Assembly (NCBI RefSeq): GCF_001280125.1
Contig: NZ_LGEG01000214.1
Location: 1-64,000, forward strand
From: Streptomyces sp. NRRL F-6492
Lineage (GTDB): Bacteria > Actinomycetota > Actinomycetes > Streptomycetales > Streptomycetaceae
DNA length: 64,000 nucleotides
Direction of reading: 5' to 3'
The notes beneath the pieces are model-generated. The model ran no database searches, was not told the DNA's origin, and saw only the letters and a list, made by a program, of their open reading frames with translations. Below are positions 51,018 to 60,223 of this stretch, one piece after another. Positions within the stretch are counted from its first letter, which is position 1. The number at the start of each line of letters is the position of its first letter. The position numbers were made by a program, and so were the translations under genes.

Positions 51018-52586
51018 TTGTCACCAGCGGGACCGGCTGAGCTGGTGAATGTGGACGATCGAGGCAGCCTGGTTGCCACACGCGAGGCAGCCGACTTGTC
51101 ACAGACGCTCATTCGGCAGTCTTTCTGCCACCAGAAAGATCTGTCGGGCTGTGCATCGGAATGGGGAACCGCGGGTTTGGCCCCGGACCTACGCTGGCGC
51201 TACGGCCAGCCCGTCGCCTACCTCACCGGCCGGACCACCCACCAGGCGTCCACCACCTACCGGGGCGAGGGCAACACTGACGCCCGCGACGCCTTCATCA
51301 TCGCCGACCAGGCCCGCATCCGCCGCGACGTCAGCATGCTGCGGCCGGGCGACGACATCGCCCTCGACCTGCGGCTCCTGAGCGCCCGGCGCCTGGGCGT
51401 GGTCCACGACCGGACCCGCCAGATCAACCGCCTCCGGGCACAGCTCCTGGAGTACTTCCCCGCGCTTGAACGGACCTTGGACCTGACGAAGAAAGGCCCA
51501 GTTCTACTGCTGACCGCCTACCAGACCCCGGCCGCGATCCGCCGCATGGGCGTCCGCCGGCTGGAGACGTGGCTGCGTAACCGCAAGGTTCAAAGGGCCG
51601 GCACGCTCGCGGCCACAGTGGTGGAAGCCGCTCAGGCCCAGATGACGGCCCTGCGCGGCGAAGAGCTGGGTGCCGAGCTCGCCGGCCGTCTCGCCCGGTC
51701 GGTGGCGACTCACGATGACGAGGTGGCCGAGCTCGACGCCCGGATTGAAGCCCGCTTCCGCGAGCACCGGGACGCCGAGGTCATCCTCACCCTGCCCGGC
51801 ATGGGCCCCACCACCGGCGCCGAGTTCATCGCCGCGACCGGCGGCGACCTCACCGCCTTCGCCAGCCCCGACCGCCCCGACCGCCTCGCCGGCCTCGCTC
51901 CGGTCCCCTGGGACTCGGGGAAAGTCAGCGGCAACCTGCGGCGCCCTCGGCGCTACCACCGCGGTCTCCACCGCGCCCTCTACCTCTCCACCCAGGTCAG
52001 CATCTTCTTCTGCCCTGTCTCGAAGGCGTACTACGACCGGAAACGGAAGGAGGGCAAGGGGCACAAGCAGGCCGTCATCGCTCTCGCCCGCCGACGTGTC
52101 AACGTCCTGTGGGCCATGACCCGCGACCACACCCCCTTCGAGACGACAACCGGTACCCCGCTACGGGGACCGATCTCGCCGACCCGCCTACCCGTATGGA
52201 GGGGAGCAGTAAGCGCGATCTCCTCCGACGCATCGGGTATCAGGAAGTGCCTCGGGCCGGTCGGGGCCCACGTGCACCGCCACGCTGGGTGGCGGCCCGG
52301 TCGGCCAGGGGCGGCAGAGGTTGGCCGCGACTGCGCGTACGCCGTCGTCCCAGCCGTCCCCGAAGCGCTCCTCGGACCCGTCTGGGGGCTGGTCCCGCAC
52401 CGGATCGCCCCCGCCGCACCGCACATCGTCGCCGTCCTCGTCTGCGGACACACCGAACTGAAACTCGCCGCCTTCGATCCGGCGAGCGGCCGCGAGCTGT
52501 GGCACACCACCCTGCACAAGCAGGACGAAAGACTCGCGCCGCACTCGCGGCTCGCCGGCCCGGCGGCATGCCACCGGTCGGCGTAA
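51018..52586 (+). pseudogene. IS110-family transposase, 5'-truncated and fused to a foreign 3' tail
   Basis: From about 51185 the frame matches IS110: WRYGQPVAYLTGRTTHQAS, GEGNTDARDAFIIADQARI, DRTRQINRLRAQLLEYFPAL, then VILTLPGMGPTTGAEFIAAT, RYHRGLHRALYLSTQVSIFF. The first catalytic acid region (DVGKxxH part) is replaced by 55 unrelated residues. Beyond the usual C terminus (MTRDHTPFE) the frame runs 150 residues into other text, ending with LAAFDPASGRELWHTTL, a PQQ/beta-propeller-like repeat of a disrupted host gene. Confidence 0.75.
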
Positions 52587-52624
52587 TCCGCCGTCCCGGT
52601 CCTGACGAGGACCAAGGTGTCAGG

Positions 52625-53311
52625 GTGGACAACGCCAGCTCCCCGGCACCGCGCGCGGAACGTCTGATCACTCTCTCCGACGGTATCTTCGCGATCGCGA
52701 TGACCCTCCTCGCACTCGACGTGCGGGTCCCCCCGGACCTCGGCACCGAGCAGTTCCACGAGGCGCTGCGCGCGTCCCTGCCGTCGCTCGCCGCGTACGC
52801 GCTGTCCTTCCTCATCTGCTGCGTTTTCTGGCGGGACCAGCGTCAGATCCTGTCGATGGCCGCCACCGTCGGCGGCGTCCCGCAGTATCTCGCCCTGGCG
52901 GTCCTCGCCGTCATCGCCATCGTGCCCTTCCCCACGTCGATGCTCGCCGAGTACGGCGCCCGTGAACCGGTCGCCGTCGCCGCCTACGCCGCCACCATCT
53001 GCCTGGTCGACCTGCTCCAGTTCGCGATGTTCGTCACCCTGCGCACGCGCCACGGGGTCCGGACGGTGGGGGAGTGGGGGGACACCGCCGTCGATCTCGG
53101 CGCGACGATCCTCGTCTTCGGCCTCTCCGTACCGCTCGCGTTCGTCGCACCGCACGCGGCGCTGTGGTTCTGGCTGGCGCTCTTCCCGGTGAAGGTGTTC
53201 CTCGGGCGGCGCGAACAGCGCAGAGTGGCCGCCGCGCACAAGGACGGCACCGGGACGAGGAACCCGGGCACGGGCACCGAGGGACCTGAGGAGGACGGCA
53301 AGCACACCTGA
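52625..53311 (+). CDS. TMEM175 (DUF1211) family potassium-channel-like membrane protein
   Basis: The 228-residue product begins with the family hallmark RAERLITLSDGIFAIAMTLLALD (SDGIFAIA box in helix 1) and has six predicted membrane helices, matching bacterial TMEM175 proteins, which form lysosome-type K+ channels as tetramers. The C-terminal 30 residues are charged and disordered. GTG 52625 is preceded by AAGGTGTCAGG. It starts 38 bp after the fused IS110 frame ends. Confidence 0.88.
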   Translation: MDNASSPAPRAERLITLSDGIFAIAMTLLALDVRVPPDLGTEQFHEALRASLPSLAAYALSFLICCVFWRDQRQILSMAATVGGVPQYLALAVLAVIAIVPFPTSMLAEYGAREPVAVAAYAATICLVDLLQFAMFVTLRTRHGVRTVGEWGDTAVDLGATILVFGLSVPLAFVAPHAALWFWLALFPVKVFLGRREQRRVAAAHKDGTGTRNPGTGTEGPEEDGKHT

Positions 53312-53493
53312 GGCAGAGGGCGTCCACCGCGCCCGAAGGCGCCGGGCACGCTCCTCCCGTGCACCCGCGCGCCCCCGCACGGGCATGGTCCGCCGTTCCC
53401 CGCGGCCCCACCATGAGCGCGGGAACCAGGATGCGGCCGAGGCCGCACGCCGGACGAGCACCGGCAGCGGTGCCGCGCACCACGGGGGGACGT

Positions 53494-54357
53494 ATGGGAC
53501 GACGCTGGCTGGTGACCGGATGCTCGTCGGGTCTGGGCCGGGCACTGGCGGAGGCGGCCGCCTCCGCCGGGCACGAGGTCGCGGTCACCGCCCGGAGCGC
53601 CGCGGCGCTGGAGGAGACTGCCGCCCGCCACCCCGGGCGGATCGTGCCGATCCCGCTGGAACTGCGCGACGCGGCCCAGTGCGAAGACGCCGTCCGCCAC
53701 GCCACCGCACGGCTCGGCGGCATCGACGTCCTGGTCAACAACGCGGCGGCCGGGCTGTTCGGCGCCGTCGAGGAGGTCTCCGACGCCGAGATCCGCGACC
53801 AGATGGAAACCCTGCTGATCGGCCCGTGGCGGCTGGTCCGCCTCGTCCTGCCGGGCATGCGTGCCCAGGGCCACGGCCACATCGTCAACGTCTCGTCGCT
53901 CGCCGGCCGGATGGCCTTTCCGGGCCTCGGCGCCTATGTCGCGGGGAAGTTCGCGCTGGAGGGCATGAGCCAGACGCTCGCCGCCGAGGTCGCACCCCTG
54001 GGCATCCGGGTCACCGTGGTCGAACCGGGCGGCTTCGCCACGCGCTACGGGACCTCGCTCGGCCGGTCCGCACGGCGGATGCCCGAGTACGCCGCCGAGA
54101 CCGCCGGAATGCTGGACGGACTGCGCGGCATGGCCGACGACGCGGCGATGGGCCGACCCGAGGACTTCGCGGCCCGGGTGCTCGCCCTCGTCGACCCGGA
54201 CAGCGCCACGCCGCTACGGGTCCCGATCGGCGAGGACGCCTTCCTCTACCTCGAAGCCGCGGAACGGGCGGCCCGTGACGAACTGGCCGCCGCCCGCGCC
54301 CTCACGAACGCGCCGCCGCCCCCGGCGGCGAAGGACACTGTCCATGACCTGTTGTGA
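53494..54357 (+). CDS. Short-chain dehydrogenase/reductase (SDR)
   Basis: The 287-residue product has TGCSSGLG (NAD(P) site, residues 8-15), LVNNAAAGLFG, catalytic Ser in VNVSSLAG, and Tyr-Lys in GAYVAGKFALEG. This is a classical SDR that oxidises or reduces a hydroxyl/keto group with NAD(P)H; C-terminal features (PEYAAETAGMLDG) resemble the DUF-like SDRs used on bulky alcohols, but the substrate is unknown. ATG 53494 is used; longer starts add unstructured sequence. Confidence 0.9.
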   Translation: MGRRWLVTGCSSGLGRALAEAAASAGHEVAVTARSAAALEETAARHPGRIVPIPLELRDAAQCEDAVRHATARLGGIDVLVNNAAAGLFGAVEEVSDAEIRDQMETLLIGPWRLVRLVLPGMRAQGHGHIVNVSSLAGRMAFPGLGAYVAGKFALEGMSQTLAAEVAPLGIRVTVVEPGGFATRYGTSLGRSARRMPEYAAETAGMLDGLRGMADDAAMGRPEDFAARVLALVDPDSATPLRVPIGEDAFLYLEAAERAARDELAAARALTNAPPPPAAKDTVHDLL

Positions 54358-54565
54358 CGTCGCGTCCACTACTCCCTGAGCCTGCAGGGGCCCGGGCTCC
54401 CGCAACAGACTGCTTTCTGTAGGTGCGGGGGGTTGCGGGGCGCCGGGGCGTTCCTCGATGCCGTGGACCGTGGACGAGGGCCTGGAGCGGGCGGGCGTCG
54501 GGCCCGAGGATCCTCGTCCTCCACCGCGCCGGGCCCGCGCCGGCGGGGCCGGGACCGGCAGTCGG

Positions 54566-55009
54566 CTACTCGATGCGCCGGGTCGTGTCCCCCGGCTGGA
54601 CGGGCACCGCGGGCAGGGGGGCGGTGCACGCCGCGCAGCGGCGGGCCCGGGCCGGGACGGGGCTGAGGCATTCGGGGCAGTCCCGCTTGGGCGCCTGGAC
54701 GTCCTGGTGCGGCGCGAGACGCTCGTGCAGCTTGTTGATCGGTAGTACGACGAGGAAGTACAGGGCACCGGCGAGGAGCAGGAAGCTGATCACCGCGTTG
54801 ATGAAGGCGCCGTAGGGGAACTGGATGGCGCCCACGGTGAAGGTCTTGCGGTTCATGTCGCCGGTGGCGCCGGCGGCCAGCCCGACCAGGGGAGTCAGGA
54901 AGGCGCTCACGAAGCCGTTGACGACGGCGGTGAACGCTGCACCGATGACGATGCCCACGGCCAGGTCGACCACGTTTCCGCGCAGGATGAAGCTGCGGAA
55001 TCCTTTCAC
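54566..55009 (-). CDS. mscL: Large-conductance mechanosensitive channel MscL with zinc-ribbon tail
   Basis: The 147-residue product starts KGFRSFILRGNVVDLAVGIV, the MscL N-terminal helix and pore helix M1, with the second helix INAVISFLLLAGALYFLVV. It acts as the membrane pressure-release valve. Beyond the normal end it has CPECLSPVPARARRCAACTA, a CxxC...CxxC zinc-ribbon, then an acidic tail; that extension also occurs in other actinobacterial MscL proteins. GTG 55009 follows AGGAG at eight bases. Confidence 0.92.
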   Translation of the reverse strand: MKGFRSFILRGNVVDLAVGIVIGAAFTAVVNGFVSAFLTPLVGLAAGATGDMNRKTFTVGAIQFPYGAFINAVISFLLLAGALYFLVVLPINKLHERLAPHQDVQAPKRDCPECLSPVPARARRCAACTAPLPAVPVQPGDTTRRIE

Positions 55010-55221
55010 CTTCTTGCTCCTCGGAGTTCCTCGACGTCGATGGCGGCCCGGAAGTGCGGCCGGTTCCTTCCCCGGATGCCCGGCCGCGTCCCGCCCATAC
55101 CTGCCGGACACCGACCGGAATCGCGCCGGCGTTCGTCGTCCTGTCGTCCTGTCGTCCTGTTGTTCTTTTGTTCGACGGGTAGGAGGTGCGCATCTGTCGA
55201 CGATGTTGAGAGGGGCCGGTT

Positions 55222-55971
55222 GTGGCGGGAGCGTTGATTGCGGGCGGATGGGGCCTGTTCGCGGGGGCGGCCCTGCTGGTGGGGGCGGCCGTCGGCACGT
55301 TGGTGCGGGTTCCGCCCCGGCTGATCGCACTGGTCATGGCCTTCGGCAGCGGTGTCCTGATGGCCGCGGTGTCGTTCGAACTCATCGCCGAGGCGTACGA
55401 ACGCTCCGGCATGGTGCCCGTGGTCACCGGCGCCGTCGGCGGTGCCGCCGTGTACTCGGGAGCCAATGCCCTCCTGGCGCGGCGCGGCGCGCGGCACCGG
55501 AAGCGCTCCGGCGAACAGCAGCCCTCCGAGGACGAGGCGCCGGGGTCGGGCAATGCCATAGCCCTGGGAGCGCTGCTGGACGGGGTCCCGGAATCCGTCG
55601 TCATCGGTACCAGCCTGCTGGGAGGCGGGCACCTGGGAGTGGCGACGGTGGGAGCGGTGTTCATCAGCAACCTGCCCGAGGGGCTCGCGAGCGCCGCCGG
55701 GATGCGTGCCGCCGGGCGCGGTCGCGGATACGTGTTCGCCCTGTGGGGAGGCATCGCCGTGGTCAGCGGTCTGGCGGCACTGGCCGGGTACGCCCTGCTG
55801 GGCGGCGCGCCCGCGGCGGTGATGGCGACGATCACGGCGGTGGCGGGCGGGGCGATACTGGCGATGATCGCGGACACGATGATCCCCGAGGCGTACGGCA
55901 GGGTGCACCTGCTGACGGGCCTGACCACCGTGATCGGCTTCTTGTCGGCGTTCGCTCTGGCTCACCTTTAG
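55222..55971 (+). CDS. ZIP-family metal transporter
   Basis: The 249-residue product has eight hydrophobic helices and the ZIP core: ALGALLDGVPESVVIGTSLL (the helix-IV HxxxE region with the His replaced by Asp/Gly context) and ISNLPEGLASAAGMRAAG (helix V, PEG box with Glu). ZIP proteins import divalent metals such as zinc or iron into the cytosol. The His-rich loop of typical members is Arg/Glu-rich here (HRKRSGEQQPSEDE). GTG 55222 after GAGAGGGG. Confidence 0.87.
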   Translation: MAGALIAGGWGLFAGAALLVGAAVGTLVRVPPRLIALVMAFGSGVLMAAVSFELIAEAYERSGMVPVVTGAVGGAAVYSGANALLARRGARHRKRSGEQQPSEDEAPGSGNAIALGALLDGVPESVVIGTSLLGGGHLGVATVGAVFISNLPEGLASAAGMRAAGRGRGYVFALWGGIAVVSGLAALAGYALLGGAPAAVMATITAVAGGAILAMIADTMIPEAYGRVHLLTGLTTVIGFLSAFALAHL

Positions 55972-56149
55972 GCCGGACCCGGCGTCGGACCTCGGCGGGC
56001 CGGGGGCGTTCCGCTTCAACGGGTGGCGGCGAACGGCCCGACGACGGAAGCATGTCCATCAGGTCGACGCCGCGACGGGCGGGTCGTCATCGAGCGGCGA
56101 ACGCCTTTTTCCGAGGGGGAGTCGGGATGCGGTACAACGGCTTACGCGG

Positions 56150-56810
56150 ATGACGGCACCCGACTGGATCATGCCGGTCCTCGTGGGCGCCTTCCTGGCG
56201 GTCTCGTACCGCGTCGTGCGCAAGAGCCGTGTCGGGTTCGGCGCGGCGGTGCTCTTCATGGCGGTACTGAACGCGGGCCTGCTCCGGAGCCTTTGGGCGA
56301 CCGGTCCGTCCTGGGCGGCACCGGTGGTCGCGGTGGTCTCCCTGCTCGCGGCCACGACCGGCGCGTTCGCGGCGCTCCGTGCCGCGGCGGCCCGGATCGA
56401 GCGCGTGGACACCGCCCGCTTCCACGATCTCGTACGGGCGGTGGCCGAAGCCCCGGGGCCGCAGGTCATGGGCGTCTGCGTGTCACCCAGGGACGGCCCT
56501 GGTGCTCACCGCCTTCGGCGACGACACGCGGCCGGAGGGCCGCCAGTTCCATCTGCCGCCCGGCACCCACTGCCCGTTCTGCCTGGTGGAGGACCAGGTG
56601 AGGGACTTCCTCGGTCCCGAGGACCCGTTGTTGCACGAGTACCGCACCCATCTCGCGCGAGGGAGCAGCCGCCACCTGCTCGTCAGGCGCGCCTCCCCGG
56701 CGGAGCCGTGGACGGGTCGGCCGCGCGACCGGATCCACTACCGGGTTCCGGCCCCGTCCCTGCGCCCGTCCTGCCCGGTCCACGATCCCTTGTCGAGTGC
56801 GGCCCGCTAA
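56150..56810 (+). pseudogene. Frameshifted membrane protein of unknown family
   Basis: Frame 1 from ATG 56150 encodes two N-terminal membrane helices (IMPVLVGAFLAVSYRVV; VVAVVSLLAATTGAFAALRA) and FHDLVRAVAEAPGP. After about 56485 the sensible frame switches to TALVLTAFGDDTRPEGRQFH, HCPFCLVEDQVRDFLGPEDP and ends at 56810. Both halves have good codon use, so a single indel separates them; a sequence error or programmed shift cannot be excluded. Confidence 0.6.
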
Positions 56811-56848
56811 AGCGTGTCGCAGAAGGCTGTGGATCGGTCGTTTCCCTG

Positions 56849-56917
56849 TACGCGTCGGGTGTCAAGGGAACCGAGCCGTTGTGGTTGGAGACGTTCACGG
56901 GGCTGCGGGTGCGGTAG
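56849..56917 (+). pseudogene. Short transposase-like N-terminal fragment
   Basis: SLYASGVKGTEPLWLETFTG and LRVR precede a stop at 56917; this recalls the first residues of HTH-bearing IS5-type transposases (LYxSGVTGTxPL...). The preceding GCGTGTCGCAGAAG may be an element end. Very short; uncertain. Confidence 0.3.
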
Positions 56918-56988
56918 TTCGAGTGGCTGCGGCCACTGCCCGCGATCGAGCCGGCCAAGGGAACCATGGGAGTGCGCGCGATCCGGCG

Positions 56989-58752
56989 TCAGCGCACGCG
57001 GACGCCGAGGATGGCGAAGTCGTCGGTGGGGGCCCCGGGATCGTGCGCGGCGATCTCCTCCTCCAGGAGGCGTACGGCCGCTTCGGCCGAGGCTCCCGGG
57101 GTGCGTGCGAGGACCGTGTGAACTCCCGCCTCGCCGAGCATGACGCCGTCCGAGCGGTGCTCGGTGACGCCGTCGGTGTAGAAGAGGAGCAGGTCGCCGG
57201 GGTCCAGCGTGTGGTGGACAGTTCGCAGACGCGGCTCGTTCACCACTCCGAGGAGGGTGCCCGGGTGGCCGACGGGGACGACGGTTCCGTCGCTCCGGCG
57301 CAGCAGCGGGTGCGGGTGGCCTCCCAGGGCCAGGGCGAGGCGCATCCCGGAGCCGTCCGGGCGCAGGGTCGCGCAGGCCGTGGTGCAGAAGCGGCGAGTG
57401 GACGGCGGCTCTTCGAGGAGGGCGGTGTTGACGGCGCGCAGGAGGGCGGTGGGGTCGGTGGTGTTCCGTCCCGTCGCGCGGACGGTGTGGCGGACGAGGC
57501 CGGTGAGTGCCGCGGCCTGCGGGCCCTTGCCGGCGACGTCGCCGACGGCGATGGTCCAGCCCTGGGAACCGCTGGGGAAGACGTCGTAGAAGTCCCCGCC
57601 CATCAGGGTGCCCTTCTCGCCGGGATGGTGACGGGCGGACAGTTCGAGGCCCGGCACCTCGGGCAGGGCGCGGGGCAGCAGGCTCTCCTGGAGCCTGCGT
57701 GCCACCTCCGTCTGCTCGGCATGGCGGCGGGCGTTCTCGATCGCCGGGGTCGCGCGGCGGGAGAGCTCCCGGGCGAGGGGGACGTCTTCCTCGGTGAAGG
57801 GGGAACGTCCGGGTGAGGCCCTCACCAGGACCATGGCTCCGATCACGGTGCCGGACCGGTCTACGGGGACGGCCAGCCACGAGTCCGCGGGTGAGGGGCC
57901 GCGCCGGGTGCGGCGGTCTTCGCCGGCGTACGGGGAGGGGCTCAGGGCGCGGGTGACGTCGGTGCCCCGTTCGTGGCGTCCGGTGCGCACGACGGCGCCG
58001 ACTCCGTCCTCGGCGTCCGGGTGCGGGGGAGAAGCCTCGGCCAGGTCGCGCAGTTCCCGCTGCCGGCGCGGGTCGCGGTGAGCCAGGGCGGTCAGGACCA
58101 GCCGGCCGGTGTCGTCGGCGAGGTAGAGGAGGCAGCCGTCGGCGAGGCTCGGTACGACGGAGTTCGTGACCGCGGCGAAGGTTGCCTCGCGGTCGAGCGA
58201 AGCCCCCAGCAGGGCACCCGCGTCCGCCAGGATCCGGAGCCGCTCCCGGTCGTTCCCGCCACTGCCCGCGCCGCCGTCACCGTCGCCGGGGTCAGGCCGC
58301 GGCCTTGCGCGTTCCAAGGCCTGTGCCCGCCGGTCGGTGGACAGTACGAGCAGCAGACGGTCCTTCCCCAGCCGGAAGGCCCGGTACTCGTGGTCCGTCG
58401 TGCGGTGGGCGCTCTCCCGGGCCGGGGCGAACACCCCGTGCTCCGGCAGGCCGGTGTTCAGCACGTCCAGGCAGGCCGCGAGGACGCCGTCGCCGGCCGT
58501 CCGCGCCCGGGACCACAGATCGCCGCGCGGGCCCTGGGCGGGCACCGCTCCGGGCGTACGGCCGGTCCGGGCGGCCGCGTTCGCGTACTCGAGACACAGG
58601 TCGACGGCCCGGCCGTCGGCGTCCCGTACCGCCACCGAGATCGAGACGGCGTCCGGCAGGAGCTCGAACGCTTCGGCCAGGAGTCTGTCGGCAGCCCTGT
58701 CCTCAGGGGTGTCCGCGTGGCCGTCGTCGGCTCCGGGCACTGCCGTCGTCAC
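56989..58752 (-). CDS. PAS/GAF sensor phosphatase with SpoIIE (PP2C) domain
   Basis: The 587-residue product has a PAS-like domain (about 10-130, FELLPDAVSISVAVRDADGR), a GAF domain (about 200-350, RLRILADAGALLGASLDREA; GPSPADSWLAVPVDRSGTVI) and a SpoIIE-type PP2C domain (about 385-587) with intact metal motifs MGGDFYDVFP, GDVAGKG, YTDGVTE and DDFAILGV. It should dephosphorylate STAS-type anti-sigma antagonists in response to a ligand. GTG 58752 has GGGAG at eight bases. A TTGTCG palindrome lies 43 bases upstream, a likely operator. Confidence 0.93.
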   Translation of the reverse strand: MTTAVPGADDGHADTPEDRAADRLLAEAFELLPDAVSISVAVRDADGRAVDLCLEYANAAARTGRTPGAVPAQGPRGDLWSRARTAGDGVLAACLDVLNTGLPEHGVFAPARESAHRTTDHEYRAFRLGKDRLLLVLSTDRRAQALERARPRPDPGDGDGGAGSGGNDRERLRILADAGALLGASLDREATFAAVTNSVVPSLADGCLLYLADDTGRLVLTALAHRDPRRQRELRDLAEASPPHPDAEDGVGAVVRTGRHERGTDVTRALSPSPYAGEDRRTRRGPSPADSWLAVPVDRSGTVIGAMVLVRASPGRSPFTEEDVPLARELSRRATPAIENARRHAEQTEVARRLQESLLPRALPEVPGLELSARHHPGEKGTLMGGDFYDVFPSGSQGWTIAVGDVAGKGPQAAALTGLVRHTVRATGRNTTDPTALLRAVNTALLEEPPSTRRFCTTACATLRPDGSGMRLALALGGHPHPLLRRSDGTVVPVGHPGTLLGVVNEPRLRTVHHTLDPGDLLLFYTDGVTEHRSDGVMLGEAGVHTVLARTPGASAEAAVRLLEEEIAAHDPGAPTDDFAILGVRVR

Positions 58753-58792
58753 GCTTTCGCTCCCTGTTCCCGCCGGCGGACCGCCGAGCAAT

Positions 58793-58810
58793 AGTTGTCG
58801 TGCGACAAGT
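58793..58810 (-). promoter_or_regulatory. MarR-type operator upstream of the sensor phosphatase gene
   Basis: TTGTCG-TG-CGACAA is a perfect 14-base palindrome, extended by GT on the right (CGACAAGT). The half-site recurs in the palindrome at 59591-59614. It sits between the phosphatase start and a MarR-type gene. Confidence 0.6.
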
Positions 58811-59007
58811 ATTTCACGAGGCGGAGCGAAGTGGGGCGGAAAGCCGGGCGTTCGTCCGCTTCCCCCGATCCACCCCGTCCGACACGACCGGAACCGGCCG
58901 CGCGGGGCCGTGCCGGACATCGGGGTGATCAAGGCGCTTCCCGGCAGGCATGAAGGGGGCCGCGCGGGGAAAGCGGAAGGCAATCGTCCTCTATCCCGCA
59001 CCTGCCT

Positions 59008-59460
59008 ATGAATGACGACCCGGAGCAGGCCCCCGACCTCTCGCCCGGCGAAGAGGCGGCCGCCGCGACGCTGGAGTTGTGGGAGGACCTGGAACTGCGG
59101 CGGGAACCCACGGGCCTCGCCTACCGGATACTGGTCCTGCTGGAGCACTTCGGTCGGCTGGCCCCGGGGCGGCTGGCGCAGCTCCTGTCCGTACCGACCA
59201 CCTCGCTGAGCCGCGTGACCGCCCAGCTCGCACAGGCCGGGCTGGTGGCCAGCGCTCCGACGCCGGGCGACGGGCGGGGCCGGATCGTCACCGCCACAGG
59301 GGCCGGCCGGCGGCTGCTCGCCGAGATGCGGGCCGAGCGGCTGGCCGAGCCGTCCCCCCTCCTGCCCGACCACGGCGAGGACGAAGCCGTACGGGCCGGA
59401 CTCGCCGGCCTGCTCGCCGCCCTGCAGAGGTCACTGCGCGACCGCGACGGGCACCGCTGA
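59008..59460 (+). CDS. MarR-type winged-helix regulator
   Basis: The 150-residue product has a MarR wHTH: GLAYRILVLLEHFGRLAPGR, LAQLLSVPTTSLSRVTAQLA, GLVASAPTPGDGRGRIVTAT with long dimerisation helices at both ends. It is divergent from the PAS/GAF phosphatase with the palindrome at 58793-58810 between them, so control of that gene is likely. Ligand unknown. ATG 59008 is used. Confidence 0.8.
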   Translation: MNDDPEQAPDLSPGEEAAAATLELWEDLELRREPTGLAYRILVLLEHFGRLAPGRLAQLLSVPTTSLSRVTAQLAQAGLVASAPTPGDGRGRIVTATGAGRRLLAEMRAERLAEPSPLLPDHGEDEAVRAGLAGLLAALQRSLRDRDGHR

Positions 59461-59590
59461 CTCCGTACCGCGACGGGGACCGCTGGCCCCGTACCACGAC
59501 GGGCGCCGCTGACCCCGTGGGGCCGGGCTCCACCCCGTCCGTGGACCTCTCGCCGCGTACCCGCCCGCCCGCCACCGGTTGCACGGCCGC

Positions 59591-59614
59591 GATACTTGTC
59601 ATTTGACAAGTATC
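59591..59614. promoter_or_regulatory. Perfect 24-bp palindrome between convergent MarR genes
   Basis: Arms GATACTTGTCA and TGACAAGTATC around TT. The ACTTGTC half-site matches the operator-like site at 58793. It lies about 130 bases past one MarR gene and 100 bases past the end of the other, a place where a repressor operator is not expected. Confidence 0.6.
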
Positions 59615-59716
59615 TGCCCGAGGAACCAATCTGTCGCAGCATCACGAGGCGCGCAGACGGCCTCCGGCATTTCCTCGGAAGGGAGGAACCGTGCACCCTC
59701 GGCGCAGTCGTCGGCT

Positions 59717-60223
59717 TCAGGCCGATTCCGTGACGTCGGCGTCCGTCTCCTCGCGGGGGGACCCGGCACCGGCGACGGTCCGGATCCCGGACAGCCCCCG
59801 CACCAGCATGGTCTGCTCGGTCGGGGTCATCTTCCCCAGCAATTCGCGCAGGACCTCCTCGCGGCGGGCGCGGAACGCCCTGAGGTAGCTCGCCCCCCTG
59901 CGTGACAGACGCAGCTCCAGTTCGCGGCGGTCGGAGGGGTTGTGGCCACGATCGATGAAGCCCACCGCCTGCAGGCGGTCGCACATCCGGCTGACCGACG
60001 ACGGCATGGAGTCCAGCTTCTCGGCCAGGGTGCGCAGATTCACCACTCCCTCGCGCTCCAGCACGTACAGCACGCGCACCTGGGAGGAGGACAGCGGGGC
60101 CGTCGACACCGTCTCTCCTTGGGCCCACAGCACTTCGAGCAGCTCCAGCACCTCGAGCGCCATGCCGGCGGCGGAACCCTCCGCACCGTTGCGCCGCGAC
60201 GCTTCCTCCGGTCGCCGAGACAT
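59717..60223 (-). CDS. MarR-family transcriptional regulator
   Basis: The 168-residue product has the classic MarR wHTH: SSSQVRVLYVLEREGVVNLR, LAEKLDSMPSSVSRMCDRLQ and wing HNPSDRRELELRLSRRG, with N- and C-terminal dimerisation helices. ATG 60223 has GGGGG at ten bases. It is divergent from the second SpoIIE phosphatase across only 50 bp, so it probably regulates that gene and itself; Streptomyces MarR-phosphatase pairs of this layout are common. Confidence 0.9.
   Translation of the reverse strand: MSRRPEEASRRNGAEGSAAGMALEVLELLEVLWAQGETVSTAPLSSSQVRVLYVLEREGVVNLRTLAEKLDSMPSSVSRMCDRLQAVGFIDRGHNPSDRRELELRLSRRGASYLRAFRARREEVLRELLGKMTPTEQTMLVRGLSGIRTVAGAGSPREETDADVTESA

Noticed and set aside
59691..59888. 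GTG-initiated small ORF with a good ribosome site, antisense to the MarR 3' end
   Set aside because: Composition is Ser/Arg-rich and it lies opposite a well-supported MarR gene; the GGGAGG match alone is not enough.
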